Source: Chitinophaga eiseniae (GTDB lineage: Bacteria > Bacteroidota > Bacteroidia > Chitinophagales > Chitinophagaceae). Taken from it: a DNA stretch of 64,000 bases. Below, piece after piece: positions 51,579 through 60,939 of this stretch. The position numbers and the translations under genes were made by a program. The stretch lies in NCBI RefSeq assembly GCF_012641265.1, contig NZ_JABAHZ010000002.1:1-64000 (forward strand), given 5' to 3'. The notes beneath the pieces were generated by a model, which made no database searches, had not been told where the DNA came from, and worked only from the letters and a program-made list of their open reading frames with translations. Position 1 is the first letter of the stretch. Every line of letters begins with the position of its first letter.

Positions 51579-52952
51579 TCAGAAATTCAGATCTACAAGA
51601 TAAATCAAAGCAGCCATACCAAAAGCTCCCAGCTCCAGTTCTCTTTTATTCACATTTTCGAATACATCATTAGCGGCATGATGAATATCGAAATAACGCT
51701 GCGAATCGGGAGAAAGTTCAGCCATCGGTGTTCCCAATGCTTCGTGTAACTGGCCTACGTCTACGCCCCCTCCTTGTTCTTCAAAATCGTATATGCCATA
51801 GGGTGCGAATAAGGGTTTCCAGCTATCCATCTTTGCTTTTTGGGCAGCATCCATCGTAGTGATAAAGCCTCGTGGCGTGAAGCCACCTGCATCACTTTCC
51901 AACGCGAAGATATGTTTTTCCTGCTGTGCTTTGGCTACTTCCGCGTATTTACGACCGCCCCGTGTTCCGTTTTCTTCATTCGCAAATAATACAACCCGCA
52001 GGGTACGTTCAGGTTTTACTCCGGCCGCTTTAAAAGCACGCAATACTTCAATAGACTGCACACAGCCGGTACCGTCGTCGTGCGCACCTTCCGCTACATC
52101 CCAGGAGTCAAGATGGCCGCCTACGGTGATGTACTGGTCGGGATATTTACTGCCCCTCAGTTCCCCGATCACGTTATGCCCGATAGTATCTTTCAGCATC
52201 ATACAGTTAGTACGCAGGAATACCTTCGCGTCAACATCATCTTTCAGCCGCTGACTCAAGCGGTCGGCATCTTCCAGTCCAATAGCTACCGCCGGGATCT
52301 TGGGGAACGCATTATCATATGCCATGGCGCCCGTGTGAGGGAAATTATTGGCGGCGTGGCTCATAGAGCGCACAATGACAGCTACTGCGCCATATTTGGC
52401 AGCACGGCTGGCGCCCTGGCCGCGATATTTCACGGCATCTCCATAGGAATGGAACGTTTTGATAAAGGTGGGATTGAAATGATAGTTATAAAAAACAATC
52501 TTCCCTTTTACCTGGTCTTTTTTGGCTTCCAGGTCATCGAAAGAAGCTACTTCCAGCACTTCGGCTGTTACGCCGGCAGGTCCGCTGCCTACCGAATTTC
52601 CTAAAGCCAATACATTCAGCGGAGGAATAAAGTCGCGCCGCTTCGATATGATACGGGCTTCTTCAGCAGCGCCTCTAACCCAATGAGGCACCATGCATTC
52701 CTGGAGATATACGGTATCCGCTCCGGCAGCCTTCAGGGCTTTTACACCCCATTGTTCAGCTTTTACCATCTGGGGTGATCCTGCCAGGCGGCCGCCCACC
52801 TTCTTGGTTAAAGTATGCAGGTTGTCGTACGCCGTACTATGCGTAAGTACTTCATCCGCCAGCTTTCTTAATGTAAGGGAGTCCTTTTCCTGGCTCTGGG
52901 CAACAACAGGAAGGGAAAAGGCCACTAAAATCGGCATTATAAACTTTTTCAT
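51579..52952 (-). CDS. Exported M28-family zinc aminopeptidase
   Basis: 457 residues from the ATG at 52952 (MKKFIMPILVAFSLPVVAQSQ, a signal peptide). The frame extends 183 bases further upstream without a supported start. A protease-associated (PA) type domain (about 130-270) is inserted before the catalytic part. Zinc and catalytic residues are seen in GGHLDSWDVAEGAHDDGTG, FANEENGTRGG, FALESDAGGF and DIHHAANDVFENV. It hydrolyses peptides in the periplasm or outside the cell. A TAGTTTTA box on the minus strand near 52982 is a weak promoter candidate. Confidence 0.92.
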   Translation of the reverse strand: MKKFIMPILVAFSLPVVAQSQEKDSLTLRKLADEVLTHSTAYDNLHTLTKKVGGRLAGSPQMVKAEQWGVKALKAAGADTVYLQECMVPHWVRGAAEEARIISKRRDFIPPLNVLALGNSVGSGPAGVTAEVLEVASFDDLEAKKDQVKGKIVFYNYHFNPTFIKTFHSYGDAVKYRGQGASRAAKYGAVAVIVRSMSHAANNFPHTGAMAYDNAFPKIPAVAIGLEDADRLSQRLKDDVDAKVFLRTNCMMLKDTIGHNVIGELRGSKYPDQYITVGGHLDSWDVAEGAHDDGTGCVQSIEVLRAFKAAGVKPERTLRVVLFANEENGTRGGRKYAEVAKAQQEKHIFALESDAGGFTPRGFITTMDAAQKAKMDSWKPLFAPYGIYDFEEQGGGVDVGQLHEALGTPMAELSPDSQRYFDIHHAANDVFENVNKRELELGAFGMAALIYLVDLNF

Positions 52953-53098
52953 GCAGCAGGTTAATTTATCGTTAAAACTACTAAAAAAAGCCGCAGGAGT
53001 AAAGCATAAAGCTATCGAGGTGAGGGCGGCAGTAACCTGTTGTCCATCCCTGCCTCCGGGCCGGCTTCGGCGGATGCTGTATCCTTTCCGCTTTTTAG

Positions 53099-53106
53099 TA
53101 CCTTTG
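53099..53106 (+). promoter_or_regulatory. Putative bshA promoter box
   Basis: TACCTTTG matches TAnnTTTG exactly, about 20 bases before the ATG at 53128. No consensus -33 is seen. Confidence 0.45.
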
Positions 53107-53127
53107 CGGAATGCAAAAAAACATCTC

Positions 53128-54267
53128 ATGCGCATAGGAATAGTATGTTACCCTACCTACGGTGGTAGTGGGGTATTGGCAACCGAACTGGGTAAGGCCC
53201 TGGCAGACAAAGGCCATATGGTGCATTTTATCACCTACCAGCAACCAGTAAGGCTTAACGCGTTTCACGCTAATATATATTATCACGAAGTACAGGTCCC
53301 TACATATCCACTTTTTGATTTCCCTCCCTATGAATCTGCCCTCAGCAGTACCATGGTGGATGTGATTATTAACCAGAAACTGGATCTGTTGCACGTACAC
53401 TACGCCATTCCACATGCGTCTACCGCATATATGGCTAAACAAATCGTGAAAAAACATGGCAGAACAGTGCCTTTCATTACTACGCTTCACGGTACAGATA
53501 TTACCCTGGTGGGTAAGGATAAAACCTATGAACCGGTAGTTACCTTCTCCATCAATGAATCCGATGCCATTACAGCTGTTTCGGAAAACCTGCGGGATGA
53601 AACCTATAAGTCCTTCCCTATAGAAAAGGACATATCAGTGATCTACAACTTTGTGGATACGCAACGTTTCAGCCGCCGGGAGCTGCCTCATTTCAGGCAG
53701 GCAATTGCCCCTAATGGCGAAAAGATATTGCTGCATGTGTCCAACTTCCGTAAAGTGAAGCGGGTACCGGATGTAGTGAAAGTATTTGCCCGGGTGCGCC
53801 AGGAAATTCCTGCTAAACTGTTACTGGTAGGTGATGGCCCCGACAGGCCTTCTATAGAATGCCTTTGCCGTGAGTTAGGCATTTGCGAGGATGTAAGATT
53901 TGTAGGGAAACAGGAACAGTTGGAAGATGTAATGTCGATCAGCGACCTGTTTTTGCTGCCTTCAGAATATGAGAGCTTCGGGTTGGCCGCATTGGAAGCC
54001 ATGGCTGCACAGGTACCGGTGATCTCCTCCAACGCAGGTGGATTACCTGAAATCAATATCCCCGGACAAACCGGCTATATGAGCAATGTGGGCGATGTAG
54101 AAGGTATGGCTACACAGGCTATCCGGCTGCTGAAAGATGAAAACCTCCTGCAACAGGTAAGGAAAGGTGCCTGGGAACAGGCCCAACGTTTTCATATCGA
54201 CAATATCATACCAAAGTATGAGGCGTTATATGAAGAAGTATTGCAGAAACAGGTGCAATTACTTTAA
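53128..54267 (+). CDS. bshA: N-acetyl-alpha-D-glucosaminyl L-malate synthase
   Basis: 379 residues from the ATG at 53128 (MRIGIVCYPTYGGSGVLATE); the open frame reaches much further left but without a plausible start, and over the divergent M28 gene. BshA family markers are GHMVHFITYQQPVRLN, VHYAIPHASTAYMAK and FITTLHGTDITLVG. The GT4 donor-binding part has VGDGPDRPSIECL and PSEYESFGLAALEAMA. It joins GlcNAc from UDP-GlcNAc to L-malate in the first step of bacillithiol synthesis. bshB and bshC are not adjacent. The stop overlaps the stop of the convergent EnvC-like gene by 4 bases. Confidence 0.93.
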   Translation: MRIGIVCYPTYGGSGVLATELGKALADKGHMVHFITYQQPVRLNAFHANIYYHEVQVPTYPLFDFPPYESALSSTMVDVIINQKLDLLHVHYAIPHASTAYMAKQIVKKHGRTVPFITTLHGTDITLVGKDKTYEPVVTFSINESDAITAVSENLRDETYKSFPIEKDISVIYNFVDTQRFSRRELPHFRQAIAPNGEKILLHVSNFRKVKRVPDVVKVFARVRQEIPAKLLLVGDGPDRPSIECLCRELGICEDVRFVGKQEQLEDVMSISDLFLLPSEYESFGLAALEAMAAQVPVISSNAGGLPEINIPGQTGYMSNVGDVEGMATQAIRLLKDENLLQQVRKGAWEQAQRFHIDNIIPKYEALYEEVLQKQVQLL

Positions 54268-55652
54268 CGGGAACGTATCCAACGTTCAGGGTTCTGTTTT
54301 ATAGTATTCCGGTATATCTGTAATTCTATTTCACCACCGCTGCCGGCGCCACCGGTAGCAGCAACACCCAGGGTTTGACCACGTTTTACAGTAGCTCCCT
54401 TGCTCACATGTACATCCAGTAGTCTCACGTAATTGGTAAAATATTTTCCATGGCGCAGGGTAACCATATATCCTGCGCCTGGAATCATAAATACCATAAT
54501 TACCTCTCCATCAAAAATGGCTTTGACGGCCGCTCCTTTGCCGGTAGCAATGATAACACCGTTGTGATCCACTTCAATTTTTCCTATCCTGCCTGCACCA
54601 AAGTGCCCCGTGATGCGTCCGGCGTCTACAGGCCAGGGCAAGCGCCCGCGGTTGGCTTCAAAATCACGTGAAAGGGAGAGTGCTTCTGGTGTAGCCGCCA
54701 GCACATCTTCGGTAGACGTTTTTGCCGGCGGTAAATCCTCGTCATCTTCTTCTTTCTCTTCCTCCACAGGCTTTACCGGCAGTTTCTTATGCGCTTTCTT
54801 AGCGGCAGCTAACGCCGCTTTTCTCCGGGCTTCCCTGGCAGCGGCCAGTTGCCTGCGTTTGGCTGCTGCAGCTTTCTTCCTGGCCAATGCCTGGGCAGCT
54901 GCTTTTTTCTGGGCGGCAATAATTTCCCGTCGGATCGCTTCCTGGATGGCCTGGTCCACCTGTTTGGCTTCGGCTTTGCTTTTATTGATCTGTCGCTGTA
55001 AGTCCTGTTCCTGGTCTTTCAGCTGGGCAATTGTTTGATCCGTTTCCTTTTTATCTGCCAGCAGGCTAACCCGCTGTTGTTGCTCCTGGTGCAAGCTCCC
55101 TGCCTTTTCTGCCCGTTGTTGCTGGAGTACTACTAATTTCTGGCCCAGCTGCTCCCGGGTAGACAAGAGATTTTCTGCCTGCCGGCGGCGGTTTTCACGG
55201 TATTGCTGCAGGTACTGGTACCGGCGTATAGCATCGTTGAAACTGGTGGCCGAAAAAAGAAAGCTGAGAACATTATATGAGTCGCGGGTTTTATACGCAT
55301 ATACCACCAGCTGGGCATAGCGGGCCCTCAAGGAATCTACTTCCTTTTCCAGCGTGTGTACGTTATTGTTAGTGGTGCTAATATCCCCTTCTATCAGGCT
55401 GATTTCTTTATTAATGCTGGCGATCTGCTGATTGCGGCTGGCAATTTTCTGCTCCAGTTCGCGCTGCAGGGTGAGGTTCTGCCGCGTAGACTTCTTGGTT
55501 TGCTGCAGGGCTTTATTTGCTGCTTCTATTTCTTTCAGCAGCTCCTGTTTACGGTTTTCCAATACGGTGCGCGACTGTACCTTACTCCGTTGTGCCAACA
55601 ACGGTGCAGGCAATAGCCACAGCGCCATCAGAAGAGGGATCAACTTTCTCAA
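54264..55652 (-). CDS. EnvC-like coiled-coil protein with degenerate LytM domain, copy 1
   Basis: 462 residues. A signal peptide (MRKLIPLLMALWLLPAPLLA) precedes two long coiled-coil segments (about 25-130 and 160-255). An Ala/Lys/Arg-rich linker follows (about 245-300, KKAAAQALARKKAAAAKRR), then a C-terminal LytM/M23 fold (about 335-460, LPWPVDAGRITGHFG). Zinc-ligand positions are changed: the HxGxD motif reads DHNGVII and the final HxH is replaced by GEIELQIYR, so it should be inactive as a peptidase. EnvC of E. coli is likewise a non-catalytic activator of cell-division amidases. It is separated from its paralogue by a terminator-like hairpin. Confidence 0.88.
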   Translation of the reverse strand: MRKLIPLLMALWLLPAPLLAQRSKVQSRTVLENRKQELLKEIEAANKALQQTKKSTRQNLTLQRELEQKIASRNQQIASINKEISLIEGDISTTNNNVHTLEKEVDSLRARYAQLVVYAYKTRDSYNVLSFLFSATSFNDAIRRYQYLQQYRENRRRQAENLLSTREQLGQKLVVLQQQRAEKAGSLHQEQQQRVSLLADKKETDQTIAQLKDQEQDLQRQINKSKAEAKQVDQAIQEAIRREIIAAQKKAAAQALARKKAAAAKRRQLAAAREARRKAALAAAKKAHKKLPVKPVEEEKEEDDEDLPPAKTSTEDVLAATPEALSLSRDFEANRGRLPWPVDAGRITGHFGAGRIGKIEVDHNGVIIATGKGAAVKAIFDGEVIMVFMIPGAGYMVTLRHGKYFTNYVRLLDVHVSKGATVKRGQTLGVAATGGAGSGGEIELQIYRNTIKQNPERWIRSR

Positions 55653-55675
55653 AAAAAAAGCATTTGGTTAGTAAG

Positions 55676-55711
55676 CGAAAAGCTGAAAGCACTCAAAAGT
55701 GCTTTCAGCTT
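55676..55711 (-). terminator. Intrinsic terminator between the two EnvC-like genes
   Basis: AAGCTGAAAGCACT (55680-55693) pairs perfectly with AGTGCTTTCAGCTT (55698-55711). On the minus strand TTTT precedes CGCTT. It may reduce transcription into the downstream copy. Confidence 0.8.
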
Positions 55712-55745
55712 CATCGTATAGTTTCAGTTAGTTAAGCTCAAATAT

Positions 55746-57170
55746 CTATCTTCTTCTTATCCACTGCTCAGGATTCTGCTTGTTAATGCCTTTCCATATC
55801 TGCAGTTCTACTTCACCGGTGTTTTCAATATCATTGGTACTGGCAGTACCTATTACCTGCCCTGTTTTAACCATATCTCCTTTTTTCACCCTCGTTGTCT
55901 GCAAACGCACATACGTGGTGAAGTATTGTCCATGGCGAATAATAATTACATAGCCCGATCCTGGCATCACTACCACAGATTTCACTTCTCCATCAAAAAT
56001 GGATTTAACGGCGCCGCCTTTATTGGTGGCGATCACAATACCATCGGAAGGCACCTGGATATGTTCCATTACCGCATGTTGGTGAATACCAAAGTGCTCA
56101 ATAATGTTACCTGCATCTACCGGCCATGGAAGCTTTCCGCGGTTGGCTTCAAAACTTTCCGATAAGGCCAGTGCCTCTGGCGTAGCCTCCAGTACATTCT
56201 CGGTGCGGGCAACTGGTTTTTCCGGTTCCGGAGTAGGTTCCGGTGGCTTAACTGGTACAGGCACCGGTTTTTCCGGAGCTGGTTTATTAGCGGCGGCGGC
56301 ATCGGCTTTTGCCTTTTCAGCGGCAGCCAATGCGGCTTTGCGGGCTTCCTCGTCTCTCCGGCGTTTTTCTTCTGCAGCCTTACGACGGGCAGCTTCTTCC
56401 TCTATGGCTTTACGGCGCGCCTCTTCTATTTCCCGGCGGATTACTGCCCGGATAGCTGCCTGTACTTTTTGTGCGTCTTTGTTACGCTGATTAATATCCG
56501 CTACTAACTCTTTCTCACGTCCTTTCAGCTTACTCAGTACCACATCTTTTTCCTTCTTATCTTCTTCCAGCGTAGCTCTCTGGTCCTGTTCTGTTTTCAG
56601 TACATCCGAACGCTTTACCCGTTGGTTTTCCAGGTTCTGAATTTTGTGATTCAGCTGTTCCTGGGTAGTAACAATATTATCGGCCTGCCGGCGACGGTAT
56701 TCACGATATTGCTTTAAATATTGAAACCGCTTTACGGCGTCATTAAAACTCTGTGCAGAAAACACAAAGTTCATCATATCGTAAGAGGAACGGTTCTTAT
56801 ATGCGTAAACAACCAGCTGGGCGTATTGGGCTTTCAGGGTATCCAGGTCTTTCTGGAGGGTTTTTACATCCCGCAACGCGGTGTTGATATCCCCATTAAT
56901 AAAGTTGATTTCTTCATTAATATTATTGATCAACCGGGTACGCAGGGTAATTTTATCACGCAGGGCGCGCAATTGCCCAAGGCTTTCGCGGGTAGATTTC
57001 TTGGTCTCCTTCAGTTGTTCGTTGGCATCATCTATTTCTTTCTGCAGCTCCCTTTTCCTACGCTCAAGTTCCTCCCGCGATTGTTGCTGCCCACTATTCT
57101 GGGCTGCCAACGTAGCTGGCACTAACCATAGCATCAATACAAACGGGATAATCTTCTTCAAATACAACAT
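55746..57170 (-). CDS. EnvC-like coiled-coil protein with degenerate LytM domain, copy 2
   Basis: 474 residues from the ATG at 57170 (MLYLKKIIPFVLMLWLVPAT, a signal peptide). The layout matches the neighbouring copy: coiled coil (about 23-255), a charged Ala/Arg/Glu-rich region (EEARRKAIEEEAARRKAAEE), a Pro-rich linker (EKPVPVPVKPPEPTPEPEKP, about 313-332), and a LytM domain. Again HxH is lost (GEVELQIWKGINKQNPEQW) and the HxxxD site is replaced by IQVPSDGIVIATN. Both copies end PE(R/Q)WIR-R. A probable amidase activator in the periplasm; paired copies suggest two amidases or two divisions of labour. It follows a DUF4292 gene after 82 bases. Confidence 0.88.
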   Translation of the reverse strand: MLYLKKIIPFVLMLWLVPATLAAQNSGQQQSREELERRKRELQKEIDDANEQLKETKKSTRESLGQLRALRDKITLRTRLINNINEEINFINGDINTALRDVKTLQKDLDTLKAQYAQLVVYAYKNRSSYDMMNFVFSAQSFNDAVKRFQYLKQYREYRRRQADNIVTTQEQLNHKIQNLENQRVKRSDVLKTEQDQRATLEEDKKEKDVVLSKLKGREKELVADINQRNKDAQKVQAAIRAVIRREIEEARRKAIEEEAARRKAAEEKRRRDEEARKAALAAAEKAKADAAAANKPAPEKPVPVPVKPPEPTPEPEKPVARTENVLEATPEALALSESFEANRGKLPWPVDAGNIIEHFGIHQHAVMEHIQVPSDGIVIATNKGGAVKSIFDGEVKSVVVMPGSGYVIIIRHGQYFTTYVRLQTTRVKKGDMVKTGQVIGTASTNDIENTGEVELQIWKGINKQNPEQWIRRR

Positions 57171-57252
57171 GACTAGTTTTAGTAACTGCAAATTAAATAA
57201 ATATACAACGTTTATTAGTTTAATAAAGACGACATTTTACGCAATGTTCATT

Positions 57253-58089
57253 TTACATGCGCTTATAGCTGGAAGGCATGCTAAAAGGAAAGCTCAGCGG
57301 CGTATCAAAATCGTACCGCGTAAAGTCAAGCGCTACCTTGGTTACATTTTTCTCTTCCACATAAATACGACGGGTGGTGGGGAATTTACGCCCGGCTACC
57401 GTTGTATAATCGCCATAAGTCAGCTCGCAGGAACGTTTGACGGCGCTGGTGCTGTCTTTGTCCATGACCTTGCTCTGTTGTAATCCATAGTCATCCGCAA
57501 ACACATTAAACAGGCTCACAAACTTCGCATGATCGCAGCTGAAGGAAATGATAGACGGCGTTTTTACCACCTGGTATACAGAGTCGGTAAGATATACCGG
57601 GTTACCAATCAACATATCCTGCAGGGTCGAGAAATCAAATGGTATATTCAGCAACTCCTCTGCGTCCGACATCTTCCGGAGGAATAATTGTTTATCCAAC
57701 CGGTTATACATTTTAAGGCTATCCGGCGTAATCACTGCCCTGATCACTTCGTCTACAATAGGCGCCGAAATAGAAATCCAGATGATGCTATCCTTTTTGA
57801 TACGGAAGGTAGCATTCAGGTTATTATGACTTTTTTTATCCGTTTCAAATGCCAGCTTCATCTTACCGGAAAAAGTGGCAAAATCGATATGATTGGCATG
57901 TATTCCCTTCAGCATTTCACCGGTAAACCTCGCTAACTCCTCGTTGGAAGAGCTATCCCTGGTAACGGTTACCTTATTGGTATCCGCAGCGGGGAAGGTA
58001 TTTCTTGCCAGTTTCTTGGGATGACGGCAGGCCATCATACCCATACCAATGGATGCAATTAAAAGTGTGACGATAATGTTTCTCTTCAT
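57253..58089 (-). CDS. DUF4292-family lipoprotein
   Basis: 278 residues. The lipobox is GMMAC (Cys21), so it should be lipidated. The mature part matches the DUF4292 family, seen in Bacteroidota: FSGKMKLAFETDKKSHNNLN, IWISISAPIVDEVIRAVITP and a LolA/LolB-like series of strands. It is likely to be at the inner face of the outer membrane. Function is unknown, but its place just after a TPR lipoprotein and before two EnvC-like proteins is a conserved neighbourhood in the phylum, by my recollection. Confidence 0.85.
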   Translation of the reverse strand: MKRNIIVTLLIASIGMGMMACRHPKKLARNTFPAADTNKVTVTRDSSSNEELARFTGEMLKGIHANHIDFATFSGKMKLAFETDKKSHNNLNATFRIKKDSIIWISISAPIVDEVIRAVITPDSLKMYNRLDKQLFLRKMSDAEELLNIPFDFSTLQDMLIGNPVYLTDSVYQVVKTPSIISFSCDHAKFVSLFNVFADDYGLQQSKVMDKDSTSAVKRSCELTYGDYTTVAGRKFPTTRRIYVEEKNVTKVALDFTRYDFDTPLSFPFSMPSSYKRM

Positions 58090-58113
58090 TGATCAATACT
58101 TGTAGCTAAAAGC

Positions 58114-59850
58114 CTATTGAATATATCTTTTTTCAGCAATTTTACGGACCAGGCCAACAGAGGAAGCTCCTTTGTCTTTAGCCATCTGCCAGTATTCTAC
58201 TGCCTTTGTAACTTCTTTCAGGTTAAACAGAATGTCTCCGTAATGTTCCAGTACATTCGGATTTTTCTGCGCCTCCGGATACTGCAGGGCTTTTTCTATC
58301 CATTGCCTGGCCTCCGTAAACTTCTCCTGACGGAAAAGGATCCAGGCATAGGTATCCATATAAGTTGGGCTATCGGGCTCTATTTCCAGCGATTGCTTTG
58401 ACATTTCCGCCGCTCTGTCCAGGTTTTCTCCCCGTAGCGACAGGTAGTAGCTGTAATTATTCATGATCAGCGCATCTTTCGGACGCAACAGCAAAGCGCG
58501 TTCATAGCTGCTGTCTGACTGCTTATGTTGCCCTGTTGCGTGATAAGCATCACCCAGCAGGGAATAAATATCTCCTAAAAATTTCTTTTCTCCATTCCCT
58601 ATCTCTAATGCAGTATTCAATGAGTTGATCGCATTAGGGTATTGTTGTAATAAGAAGCTGGCCACCCCTTTAAAATAATAGCCCATAAATTCCCTGGGGA
58701 ATTTGGTGGTAACATTATTACTGAGGGTAAGCAATGCTGTTGGATCTTCTTTACGGGAGTAAATCCACATCAGCTGGTACCATACCGAAAAACGGGTATC
58801 GTCGAGGCTGATCGCCTTTTTATAACTCACTTCTGCACTGTCGATCATATCGGCCTGGGAAAACATATCCCCCTGTAATGCGTAGGCTTTGGCATCCTGG
58901 GGATGTGCCCGGATAATCAGGGAGGTAAGACGCAATCCCTCGTCCAGCTTAGTGGTGTCGAGGTTCAGCATTTGAAGATATGGATATACGTAGGCAACTT
59001 TCTCGTCGATATTATAATTGGGATTGGCGAAAGCTTTGGTAAGATTGGCCCAGTAGGTGGCCATGTCATTGTTCTTCCTGGCGTAGGAAGCCAGGGCGAT
59101 CAGTGCCCTGGGGTTATCCGGGTCCTTGGTCAGGATGGTATGATATATCGATGCCGCATCAGGAACGCGGTCGTTGGCATCATAAATTTCTGCCAAAAGG
59201 TAGTAGTAGCGGATTTCCTGGGGATTCTGATCAATCAGCTTCTGTATTTCTGCGGCAGCCTCGTCTATCATACTCATCTTCAGCAGCAATTTTTGCTTTT
59301 GGTAGATGAGTTCTTCCACTACGCCTACTTTTTTCTCCAGTTGATTAAAAGTGGCCAGTGCGGAAGCAGGTTTGTTGGCTTTCGCCAGGAGTATGCCTTT
59401 ATTGTAGAGATAATCTTCATTATCGGGATACTTGGTGGTGAGGCCATCAAACACGTAGGCAGCGCTGTCAAATCTTTGATTAACGGCATAGGCATCCGCG
59501 AGGGTTACCTGGAACCAATGATTCTGCGGATCGAGGGCTACCGCTCTGCGGGCAAAAAGGAGGGCATTCTCCGCATGTTGCGTTTCCATGAACAGCCGGG
59601 CCAGTTCATAGTTGACTGTCGCATTATTTTTATTCAGCCGTAGATAGTCGATATACTGGGTTATGGCCGTGCTGTAATCGCCCAGCATTTTGGAACGCTG
59701 TGCGGCGAAAAAAAGGCTATCGGCCCGTTGTGCAAGCACAACGGCATTTTTGCTGGTTGCGTTTTTCCGCGACGCTGTTTGCCTGGCGCCACTACAAGCT
59801 CCCATTAACAAAATGCCAGCCAATCCTATAACGGTGAAGTATATCCGCAT
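58114..59850 (-). CDS. TPR-repeat lipoprotein
   Basis: 578 residues. The lipobox is LMGAC (Cys19). From about residue 40 to the end it is a stack of tetratricopeptide-type helices, for example NYELARLFMETQHAENALLF, YLYNKGILLAKANKPASALA and YYLLAEIYDANDRVPDAASI, with around a dozen repeats. It is a scaffold for protein contacts, most probably at the outer membrane. It starts 3 bases after the dut stop, which suggests translation coupling, and the DUF4292 gene follows after 24 bases. Confidence 0.9.
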   Translation of the reverse strand: MRIYFTVIGLAGILLMGACSGARQTASRKNATSKNAVVLAQRADSLFFAAQRSKMLGDYSTAITQYIDYLRLNKNNATVNYELARLFMETQHAENALLFARRAVALDPQNHWFQVTLADAYAVNQRFDSAAYVFDGLTTKYPDNEDYLYNKGILLAKANKPASALATFNQLEKKVGVVEELIYQKQKLLLKMSMIDEAAAEIQKLIDQNPQEIRYYYLLAEIYDANDRVPDAASIYHTILTKDPDNPRALIALASYARKNNDMATYWANLTKAFANPNYNIDEKVAYVYPYLQMLNLDTTKLDEGLRLTSLIIRAHPQDAKAYALQGDMFSQADMIDSAEVSYKKAISLDDTRFSVWYQLMWIYSRKEDPTALLTLSNNVTTKFPREFMGYYFKGVASFLLQQYPNAINSLNTALEIGNGEKKFLGDIYSLLGDAYHATGQHKQSDSSYERALLLRPKDALIMNNYSYYLSLRGENLDRAAEMSKQSLEIEPDSPTYMDTYAWILFRQEKFTEARQWIEKALQYPEAQKNPNVLEHYGDILFNLKEVTKAVEYWQMAKDKGASSVGLVRKIAEKRYIQ

Positions 59851-59853
59851 TTA

Positions 59854-60297
59854 TCAGGATTTACCGGTATGTCCAAACCCACCTTCTCCCCTAACGGTTT
59901 CTGTCAATACGGTTACTGGTTGAACGACCACCTGTACAAAGGGAGCTACTACCATTTGAGCGATACGGTCGCCCGGGTGAATAGTCTGCGGTTCGTTAGA
60001 CAAATTGATGATAATTATTTTCACTTCTCCGCGATAGTCTGCATCTATCGTGCCGGGTGTATTCAGAACGGTAAGTCCCTGTTTAACAGCCAGTCCGCTG
60101 CGTGGGCGGATCTGTGCCTCATAACCAGCTGGCAGCTCCATAAATAAACCGGTAGGAATCAGTACTCTTTCCAGCGACTGCAGCGTTACCGCTGTTTCCA
60201 GGTGTGCGCGGAGGTCCATTCCTGCCGCATCCGCCGTTGCATAGGCCGGTAATTCGTTACCGGACTTATTAATAATTTTCACAATAATATCCGCCAT
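59854..60297 (-). CDS. dut: dUTP diphosphatase
   Basis: 147 residues, the standard length of trimeric dUTPase. The five motifs are visible: [49 protein letters not shown] and the C-terminal [12 protein letters not shown]. It converts dUTP to dUMP and pyrophosphate, keeping uracil out of DNA. It is separated from ispF by 36 bases and from the TPR gene by 3 bases on the same strand. Confidence 0.97.
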   Translation of the reverse strand: MADIIVKIINKSGNELPAYATADAAGMDLRAHLETAVTLQSLERVLIPTGLFMELPAGYEAQIRPRSGLAVKQGLTVLNTPGTIDADYRGEVKIIIINLSNEPQTIHPGDRIAQMVVAPFVQVVVQPVTVLTETVRGEGGFGHTGKS

Positions 60298-60333
60298 TGA
60301 ACAAAGATATTTTAAAATACTAAGGAATGGTAA

Positions 60334-60822
60334 TTACTGGGTAATATGCTCCAGTAATACCACCGCATGGGCTGTAACGCCCTCTTCGCGGCCTACAAAC
60401 CCCATTTTTTCTGTAGTGGTTGCCTTTACGGATACATCTTCTGTGCTGATATGTAAGGTAGATGCAATAACAGCCTGCATGGCCGGTACATAAGATTTGA
60501 TTTTGGGCGCCTCCAGGCAAAGGGTACTGTCTACATTCACTACCTGGTAACCTTTTTCGCCAATCAGCTGCGCACAACGGGCCAATAATATCTTACTGTC
60601 GATATTTTTATAGGCATTATCTGTATCGGGAAAATGCACGCCGATATCTCCCAATGAAAGCGCGCCCAGCATAGCATCGCAGATCGCATGCAGCAACACA
60701 TCGGCATCGCTGTGTCCCAGCGCTCCTTTGTGATGCGGTACTAATACTCCCCCCAGCCAGAATTCGCGGCCTTCCACCAATTGATGAAAATCTACCCCTA
60801 GTCCAATACGTATCCTACTCAT
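60334..60822 (-). CDS. ispF: 2-C-methyl-D-erythritol 2,4-cyclodiphosphate synthase
   Basis: 162 residues. Metal ligands are seen in GLGVDFHQL (Asp and His) and LGHSDADVLLHAICDAMLGA, followed by GDIGVHFPDTD and a C-terminal VSVKATTTEKMGFVGREEG. It closes the cyclodiphosphate ring in the MEP isoprenoid pathway. The neighbouring gene upstream is porV, with a terminator-like hairpin between, so ispF-dut probably has its own promoter. Confidence 0.97.
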   Translation of the reverse strand: MSRIRIGLGVDFHQLVEGREFWLGGVLVPHHKGALGHSDADVLLHAICDAMLGALSLGDIGVHFPDTDNAYKNIDSKILLARCAQLIGEKGYQVVNVDSTLCLEAPKIKSYVPAMQAVIASTLHISTEDVSVKATTTEKMGFVGREEGVTAHAVVLLEHITQ

Positions 60823-60875
60823 ATTTGTAATTATTTAATCATTATGCCAATCCGCAAGGTAAGGCATTAAATATA

Positions 60876-60902
60876 AAAATCCCCCCGTCTAGCGGAGGGA
60901 TT
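60876..60902 (-). terminator. Intrinsic terminator of porV
   Basis: AATCCCCCCG pairs with CGGAGGGATT across a TCTAG-like loop with one wobble. The minus strand continues into a T run. It lies about 40 bases beyond the porV stop. Confidence 0.8.
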
Positions 60903-60939
60903 CAACCGTTTAACCAGTTAGTTATTTACAGATATATCG

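Noticed and set aside
52693..53127. N-terminal extension of bshA
   Set aside because: The frame runs over the start of the divergent M28 gene and has no family support; the BshA N-terminus begins at 53128.
58903..59643. 246-codon open frame opposite the TPR lipoprotein
   Set aside because: Antisense to clear TPR repeats; periodic repeats give long shadow frames.
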